Positions 57,471 through 64,000 of a stretch of 64,000 nt of DNA are shown here, one piece after another (the stretch's first letter is position 1; every line of letters begins with the position of its first letter). The position numbers were made by a program, and so were the translations under genes. Under the pieces are notes generated by a model. That model was not told the origin of the DNA. It ran no database searches and worked only from the letters and a program-made list of their open reading frames with translations. Source of the DNA: Rhizophagus irregularis (Eukaryota; Glomeromycota; Glomeromycetes; Glomerales; Glomeraceae); NCBI RefSeq assembly GCF_026210795.1, contig NC_089449.1:3472001-3536000 (forward strand), written 5' to 3'.

Positions 57471-57894
57471 TAGTCCGTTCAAATCTTTAACACGATAACT
57501 TTTACAGTAGCTGTGCTTTCTCGTGCACAATCTATTATGTTTCACCTAACAGGAAATATACGAAAGATGTCCAACTAATTGCTTCTTTATGAAAACAAAT
57601 GTGATATACAAAGAGAAACGGTACTGCATTCACTTTGCGTTCAATAATAGCACAAACTTGTATTGTGACGTTAAGCACTTCAATATCAGGTCATTGTGTT
57701 GTCGATAATCTGGTTTCTAATAAACAGTACCAACCGGAAAAGTATGGCCTGAAAGTATCTTCAAAAGCACAAGTTCAGTTGAAAAAGATGATGATAAATG
57801 ATAGCACTAAGAATGCTCGTCGCCACTAAAACTGTATCGAAAAAATACTTTACAGAAACTTCCGATTTTGCCAAATATATTAAACATATTACTG
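57471..57894. other. Right end of the island
   Basis: A 64-aa ORF (57635-57829, MRSIIAQTCIVTLSTSISGH, ending KKMMINDSTKNARRH) of unknown nature. After about 57890 base composition drops sharply to very AT-rich repeat DNA. Confidence 0.35.
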
Positions 57895-58490
57895 ATAAAT
57901 AACATTTATATATTCAACATATTGCAATGTTTGAAATATTGCTAATATATAGTTAATGCATTAATACAATATAATCATAATATGATTTTTATATGCCAAA
58001 ATATATATTAAAAGTAAAATATAAACAATGTGTGAATAAAATATAATTGTGATATATTTAATATATGCCAAAATCAATGCTAAATATAAAATATAAATAA
58101 TGTGTGAATAAAATATATTAAAAATATGATTTTTATATGCCGAAAATACATATTAAAGTAAATATGATTATTATATGAATAAAATAAATCCAAAATATAA
58201 TTTATATATGCCATAATACATATTAAAAGTAAAATATAACCAACATATGAATAAAATATATCCGAAATATGTTTTTTATATGCTGAAATTCATATTGAAA
58301 GTAGAATATAAACAATATGTGAATTATGTGAATACAATATAATCATAATATGATTTTTATATACCAAAATTATATATCAAAGTAAAATATAGTTAACATA
58401 TGAGGACTATATGTGAATATAAATATATAATACAATTATCATATGATTTTATATGCTAAAATATATGTACGTTGAAACTATCTAGTACAG
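57895..58490. repeat. Degenerate AT-rich tandem repeat, roughly 80-90-bp unit
   Basis: Six to seven imperfect copies of AATATAATCATAATATGATT, TTTATATGCC(A/G)AAATATATAT, TAAAAGTAAAATATAAACAA, TGTGTGAATAAAATATA. Unit length and sequence drift between copies. Confidence 0.75.
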
Positions 58491-59456
58491 AATTGATTTC
58501 ATAAAATATGATAAACAGATAGAAATTACATAGTAAAAAATATAGTACTAGTATTTATGATATGTTTAAATTCAATATAATATGACAAAATTAAATTCTA
58601 CAACTAATATAAATAAATAAAAACTGATCTAAAAATATGGTTATGATCTTATAAAAATATTACAAAATATGTTTATGATGTGTATTTATTTTTTATATAT
58701 ATATTAATATGCCCATTACTGAAGATACCTCTTTTTGTCACCGTGAAATAGGCAGAGGAACAACTGACAATGGCTTTCCTACTATAAATAAAAAGAAAAA
58801 TGCCAATTGTATGTTATATGCCATACAACACTATAAACTGTCAAAAACCATAATAAATTAGCATCATACTATAATAATTACTAATAAAAAGAATTACAAA
58901 GAAAGAATTCAAAGAAAAGGAACATTTATAAAATTATTAAAAAAATTAATTAAAGAATAAAACTTTTTTTTAAAAAAAATGCGAAAATCTTATCCTAAGT
59001 TAATTGCATGTCAAAGAAAAAAAAAATTTAAAGGGAAATTATAAATGAGGAAAGAGAAAATTGTAAAGAAAAAAAATTAATAGGCTTGTAAATTTCTATT
59101 AATAAAAAATTTTTTTGTAATTGTTTAAAAAAGAAAATTAAAAAAACGTGAAAAGCTTATAGCTTATCTGTGCATTATCACATGATAATATAGTATACTG
59201 TATCTACTGTATCAACTGTATCATGAGCTAAAATAAATTACAATAAAATAACGCGTAATGATCAATATTAAACTTTTAACGCCATAACACGTGCACTATA
59301 AATTCCTTTTTATATTTCTACTTTTAAAGACATCTTTTCTGCCCACCACCCATTTTCTTTTGTTACAAAACTGCCTAAAATAATCTTCCTCCCCACTATC
59401 ATATTAAAAAAATTATTAACCAAAATAAAAAAAGAAATTCTTAACTAGATCCTATA
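58491..59456. other. AT-rich intergenic stretch
   Basis: No ORF with coding character and no clear repeat. ATCTACTGTATCAACTGTATC near 59200 is a small local repeat. Confidence 0.4.
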
Positions 59457-59927
59457 CAGTTAGTGCTAGGTGACTTGCAAAATTACAAGATAGACTGTGA
59501 GAAATCAAAATTACACTAGTCTTTCCAGCTCAAGAAAAGCCATCATACTTAGAATTAGATGGTGATTCTTTAGTATCGTCAGACGTATCTGAACATAGAT
59601 CAGTGTAGTGCCATTGACGTGCTCCAACTGTTGTGAAGTAGTCTGGCTAGCAAAAATTTCACGTATTCTTCTTCTAAACGTTCTCGTATATGCGATTTTT
59701 TCACCAAATGACATTGTCTGGAAAAGGAGGACATATGTTCATGATAAACATCTTGGTAGAAAGTTAAGTCTCACATTAATGCTTTACGGGTATTGAGGTG
59801 CTTCGTCTAGAACTGTGAGTACTATATGTAAATTCCGCATTACGATTCACTAATGATTTATATTTATGTAAGATGTACCGATATATTTTCTCTGAAACAA
59901 AAGTATCGTTGCATAGAGGTCTGACTG
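59457..59927. mobile_element. Probable Tc1/pogo-type element remnant, 471 bp
   Basis: The right end ATAGAGGTCTGACTG followed by TA (59928-59929) is the same as that of the MITE at 23562-23759. The left end CAGTTAGTGCTAGG preceded by TA (59455-59456) matches only partly. A 67-aa ORF on the minus strand (59511-59714) starts MSFGEKIAYTRTFRRRIREI; it may be a transposase remnant but has no clear catalytic motif. Confidence 0.45.
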
Positions 59928-60107
59928 TACTTTAAAATGGTTAAATCAAAATATAATACTTTGGTAAAAAAAAAATATGTAACAATAAGTTTATGAATAT
60001 TTTTATTAAATAAAAACTACAAGTAAAAAAGAAATAAAATAAAAAACAGAAATATTTCACATATTTCACATATTTAAAATATTTAAAATTTCATACATTT
60101 TAATTCT

Positions 60108-60312
60108 CAAACTTCATTATTCTCATTTGTTTCAGTTGCTTCATTTGTTTTAATGACTACAGTCTCATCGGTTTCGTTAGGTTCATTAGCTTCATTGGCT
60201 TTATTGGTCTCATTGTTTTCATTAGTTTCATTGTTTTCATTGGTCTCGTTGTTTTCATTAGTTTCATTAGTTTCATTGGTTTCATCAGCTTCATTGGACT
60301 CGTTGTTCTCGT
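60108..60312 (-). pseudogene. Relic of an Asn-Glu-Thr repeat protein exon
   Basis: On the minus strand a 9-bp-phased repeat reads (N-E-T or N-E-N)n, for about 17 triplets, then NEPNETDETVVIKTNEATET and a stop near 60115. Immediately upstream is EIFELDELDKIY, an in-frame TAA near 60318, and a TTTTATATTAG acceptor-like site near 60365. It looks like the last exon of a decayed low-complexity gene. No upstream exons found. Confidence 0.35.
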
Positions 60313-60774
60313 AAATTTAATAAATTTTATCTAATTCATCTAATTCAAAGATTTCTTTACGTATCTAATATAAAAACCAAATGGAATACTAAGTAATTTT
60401 TCGGAATGTTTTATTCAGCAAAATATCCGTTCATTTGGCGAAATATCAACAAAATGGAATTCAGTGAAATGGATTTTGGCGAAAAGTCCCAACACCGTTT
60501 TAGGTTTTATTATACGCACGTATTTGTTCCTATTCAAAGATATATTAGTAATCGATTCGCATGTCCCTCTATATATTAGCTAACTAAAAAAATTGAAATC
60601 AGTCTTTATCGTATTATTTATTATTTTATTGTTCGAAATTAAATGTTTTCCACCCCTTAGTAAAAAGTTGTACGAATTTCATTTTATATTAAAATAAGGT
60701 AATATAATATTCATCTTATCCTACTTATTCAGATTATTTTTGCATTGATAAATAACAAAATTGGCTCTCATTTA

Positions 60775-60904
60775 CCCTACAAAAAGTTTTTATACCAAAT
60801 TATACCAAATGAGCTCATTTGCTCTAAATTGATCCAAATTTATGCAAAAAATGATCCAAATAATCCATTTGGTATAAATTTAGTATGAACACTTTTTATA
60901 GGGG
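60775..60904. mobile_element. Small MITE, 130 bp, with 6-bp direct repeat
   Basis: Left arm CCCTACAAAAAGTTTTTATA and right arm (inverted) CCCCTATAAAAAGTGTTCAT continue as ATACCAAAT..inverted repeats almost to the centre. Flanked by CATTTA at 60769-60774 and 60905-60910. Superfamily not assigned. Confidence 0.7.
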
Positions 60905-61228
60905 CATTTATTGATTAATTTTTTAATTTCACGCGATAAATTCTTTCTTTTTGTTTATTTATTCACATGCAAACAAATAAAATAAAATATGTATAGTCAA
61001 AATATTTACTTATAAAAAAATAAGTATATATATATCCCAAATTCCTGACGTAATATTAGTAAACGATTAAACACAATTTTAAACCTTCTTAAAAACTTGC
61101 ATATAGGTATCAAAATTATGACTTATTTTAATTTAAAATTATGATTCAATTATTATTGTTTCTGGTAATTAATATTAAATTACAAATTTGTAGAAATCAG
61201 TCAAATCACCTTAATATAATCAAGCATT

Positions 61229-61667
61229 ATGAAATTTCCTATCTTTTTAACGCTCATTATCATTTTATTTGCTATGGCTTTTGTACTGGTCACTGAAGGT
61301 AAAATCTTGAAATATTAAACATGTTCGCATATACAAAATATAAACTTTAAGCAAACTACTTAATTGGTTACTAGGATATATCGCTAAAGTTAATAGACAT
61401 ATGGGCGGATTTTGTAAGATTTGGGTTACAGATGTTAATGGTAATTATGTAGCTGGTAATAAAAATTACCATAGATGCGACCTAGACACTAGATTTAGTA
61501 TTGATACAGGATCTAGTGATGCATACTATCTTAATGCACATGTTAAAGCTAGTACTAAGAAAACAAAGCATCGTGGACCATTTGTGGCTGATGCTGCTAT
61601 GATATTCGTGGTTTTACGTTTGATTGGACATTTAATCCTTACGAATATTGCGAATAACACGACGTAA
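61229..61667 (+). CDS. Candidate small secreted protein (about 121 aa), two exons, likely frame-shifted end
   Basis: Exon 1 61229-61298 encodes a clear signal peptide (MKFPIFLTLIIILFAMAFVL, then VTEG). A 76-bp GT..AG intron ends at 61374. Exon 2 reads YIAKVNRHMGGFCKIWVTDV, NGNYVAGNKNYHRCDLDTRF and HVKASTKKTKHRGPFVADA, up to the stop at 61665-61667. After about 61595 the neighbouring frame gives a more natural ending (CYDIRGFTFDWTFNPYEYCE, stop near 61650) that would add Cys and aromatic residues. A one-base change near 61595 is therefore likely. I recall Rhizophagus secreted families of this shape but cannot name one. Role could be effector-like; that is inference. Confidence 0.65.
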
Positions 61668-61669
61668 AT

Positions 61670-62984
61670 ATCCTGAATTTATCACGCATATAAAAATAAT
61701 GTAGACATGTTATTACTAGTTTAATATTACTAGTTTAATATACATGGATAAACATGTTAAAATTAATAATTCATCATATTGAAAATTACCGTACTTAAAC
61801 CTTTTCCGTATTTCCACATTTTGATAGTATTCCGCAGTAAAAAAAAATTTTTGATTTTTTACTATACACTATATATGTATATATATGTATACTCAAAGGA
61901 AGACCAAACCAGATTTTAGTGATGGATACTTATAGTGCAACTCTTTTGAAGAAAATTTTCATACTGTGAAGATAATATTTTTGTGTTTTTCTGTCTTGTT
62001 GATTTGTGTTTAAAAAAAAAAAAAAAATTTTTTCTGCGTTGGTTATTCACGAACCAATCAGATTAAAATTATAGACCGGGCTGATTTGGCAAAACTTACA
62101 AACCGGAAGCTGGTAGAAACGTAATTGGTGGATCTCATTTCGCGGTATAATAAGTATGTTCCAAATGTTAAATGTATCAAATGTATCATAGTTTTTTTAT
62201 ATTACAATACTTAATAAATACTCCGCTATTTTTGTAACTATGAATAAAAAATACTACTGATACGCAATAGTATTAGGTTGTAATTGCATAGTACTTTATT
62301 AAGTCACAGAATCATGACTTGTTAAACCGGAAATTTAATTCATCACATCGTCACACCCATATTTATCTGAGGGACTTGTTTTTTTCGAGTAGGCAAAAAC
62401 TTATTCCTCTTATTCGTCACTGTTTATTTTTACGTGTTAGTGTGCGGCCTGTGTGCAAAATTTTGCCAGTGCGAATTACTGCGGTATCATGACTTAACAC
62501 GTGATTTTATTTCGACTGTGTGTCTGTTACTACCTGTCACTTTCTAAAGTTTTAGCTGGAACATTTTTCTTTTATAACTGAATAAGCATCTTTTATCCGC
62601 GATTCCCATAACACAATAATCATATCCCTCCAGGCAAGATATTAATAAAAATTCATTACGATCATATAACTAGTAGATGTCAGACTTTTGTAGTACCAAT
62701 ATGAGTGATACCGTATTAAATGGATTGCGAAATTAACCATTTTCAAATGAGTAATTATATTCATATTTTTATCACATTACATCGATCTATTAATAATTAT
62801 CTAACATTAAATTATTAATATTTTTTATTCTAGACTTAAAGAGTAAAGACTACTCATAATGAAAATTTCATGCATCGAAATTTTCATAGTGGAAATTTAT
62901 TGTCGTTAAAGAAGATCATAAAAAGTAGGTAATTGGAGATTTAAGATATTAAATCCCTACAAAAAATAATTCATTGAATAATGA
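61670..62984. other. Intergenic with dispersed repeat copy 2
   Basis: No gene. 62367-62445 repeats the block at 32236-32325 (TCTGAGGGACTT, TTTTTTCGAGTAGGC, CACTGTTTATTTTTACGTGT). TATATATGTATATATATGTA near 61872 is simple sequence. Confidence 0.5.
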
Positions 62985-63400
62985 AATATATGGAGTAATA
63001 CCTTATGTCGCACCAGAAATATTTCAAGGTGTTTTATTTTCAAAGATCCGACATGTATTTTGGGTATAATTATGGGACTTGTAAACCTTTTTCTAAAGTT
63101 TAACATTATACTGAACTTATTTCAGATATTATTAATGTTATTAGACTTGAAATTACACTTGATACTCCTGAATGGTATGCTAATTTAATAAAAATATGTC
63201 GGAATTCGATTCTAACTTGACAAAAAGTACCTTCCAGGACAGAAATTAAAGAAACCATTGATGATTGGTACAAAAAACGTAAAAAAACCGACAAAATTTT
63301 GGCAAAAGCTGAAGAAAAACGATCAGAGTTAATACAATCGAAGTAACTTTGTCTCGAATTTACTGAAAAACAACGTCCTGGCGCTGTTTATACTGGTAGG
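62985..63400 (+). pseudogene. Protein-kinase C-lobe relic
   Basis: Pieces in shifting frames: YGVIPYVAPEIFQG (activation-segment end and APE), MYFGYNYG-like remnants of the following helix, LDTPEWYANLIKICRNSI, an in-frame TGA near 63218, RTEIKETIDDWYKKRKKTDK, and FTEKQRPGAVYT near 63360-63391. These match the C-terminal part of the Rhizophagus kinase type seen at 24464 (there YGIIPYMAPEIL, PQAYYTSRLL). No N-lobe upstream. Confidence 0.7.
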
Positions 63401-63640
63401 TTTTTAAATTCTTAAATTTATCTATTAAATCATCATCAACGATATCAGAACTAGGAATGTCTGTATTTAATTGTTGGTATTTTATCTATTTTAATGGCGT
63501 AAAAATAATAATAAATAAATTTGCATTTAATTTTTTATAGTATACACTTAGATAATACTCCAAGGTATTGCTATGACCTTAATTTAAATTACAGTACATT
63601 AGGTTTTTGAATTTGAATCGTTGATTATAGGTTTATATTA

Positions 63641-63746
63641 AGACCATGTCCCAAATTATCGGCCCAATCTAATAATGCCTTATGATTGTACAATGATCTC
63701 TTAATTTAAGCCGATGGTAAGGTTTGGGACATGATTTGGTTTGGTC
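63641..63746. repeat. MITE-like inverted repeat, about 106 bp
   Basis: Left AGACCATGTCCCAAATTATC and right (inverted) AGACCAAACCAAATCATGTC plus CCAAACC are inverted copies with one small insertion. TCGGCC/CCGATGG lies further inside. The rest of 63747-64000 is AT-rich with no gene seen. Confidence 0.6.
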
Positions 63747-64000
63747 TACAACGGCTATATGGCATTTATATTCATAATAATTTATAATTAATAGAATATT
63801 GAAATAAACAGCTTATAACAATATTTTTTTTTTAAAAAAAGAAAATTCACATAAAAATAAAATTTTAAAAATATTTCGACTCTGACACAGTTAAGATAAA
63901 ATGAATTATCAAATATTGCTTTTTATTAAATAAAATAAATATAATCATTTTTAAATAATTCTCTTCTAAAAGTAAAAGAAATTTTCAGGATTTAAATAAA

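Larger units (their letters stand above)
59930..61228. other. Intergenic with repeat relic and MITE
   Basis: Contains the 60108-60312 coding-phase repeat and the 60775-60904 MITE. No other structure seen. The last 60 bp form the leader of the small secreted protein gene. Confidence 0.4.

Overview
The window looks like nuclear DNA of an arbuscular mycorrhizal fungus, most likely Rhizophagus irregularis or a close Glomeromycotina relative. The reasons are very AT-rich DNA, short GT..AG introns of about 55-110 bp, and families typical of these genomes: a Sel1-repeat/protein kinase gene, a BTB-BACK gene, Kelch-type membrane proteins in tandem, a WD40-like orphan family, and heavy repeat content (MULE, Ty3, CACTA/tnp2, hAT and Tc1-like MITEs). 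No rRNA, tRNA, CRISPR array or bacterial-type operon was seen.

Layout. 1-490 is a pyrimidine-rich 20-21 bp satellite. 1140-3010 (-) is a decayed member of a Rhizophagus WD40-like family. 4993-6633 (-) is an intact orphan multi-pass membrane protein, sharing a 367 bp upstream region with the first of three tandem Kelch-propeller membrane proteins (7001-8526, 9318-10834, 11618-13163), which have identical four-exon structures. A BTB-BACK gene with one apparent frameshift (15649-16915) and an eight-exon GMC oxidoreductase (20215-22645) follow. A Sel1-repeat protein kinase gene (24464-27060, -) has an intact kinase half and a decaying repeat half.

27181-32000 is a transposon graveyard: the 3' half of a Ty3-type LTR retrotransposon abuts a MULE transposase fragment. 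The Ty3 polyprotein carries a thymidylate-kinase-like domain between RNase H and integrase, an unusual arrangement. About 33.5-57.9 kb is a less AT-rich island. It holds orphan ORFs (a deaminase-like gene, a 106-aa protein with an N-myristoylation signal, a primase-like fossil, a 110-aa ORF behind a TATA box) and a family of modular palindromic repeats that I did not see elsewhere in the window. A complete 9,063-bp CACTA/tnp2 element (38938-48000; 11-bp terminal inverted repeats, AGG target duplication, two divergent genes, large subterminal arrays) sits inside the island. So do a palindromic hAT-type MITE with an 8-bp target duplication (50233-51426) and an LTR related to that of the Ty3 element (54017-55268). 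I suspect the island is endogenised large-DNA-virus material or another foreign block, but this is inference.

57.9-64 kb returns to AT-rich fungal sequence with tandem repeats, MITEs, a candidate small secreted protein gene (61229-61667) and a protein-kinase relic (62985-63400). The host genes do not form a pathway: membrane and signalling families (Kelch receptors, BTB adaptor, Sel1 kinase), an oxidoreductase and a small secreted protein are scattered among mobile elements.
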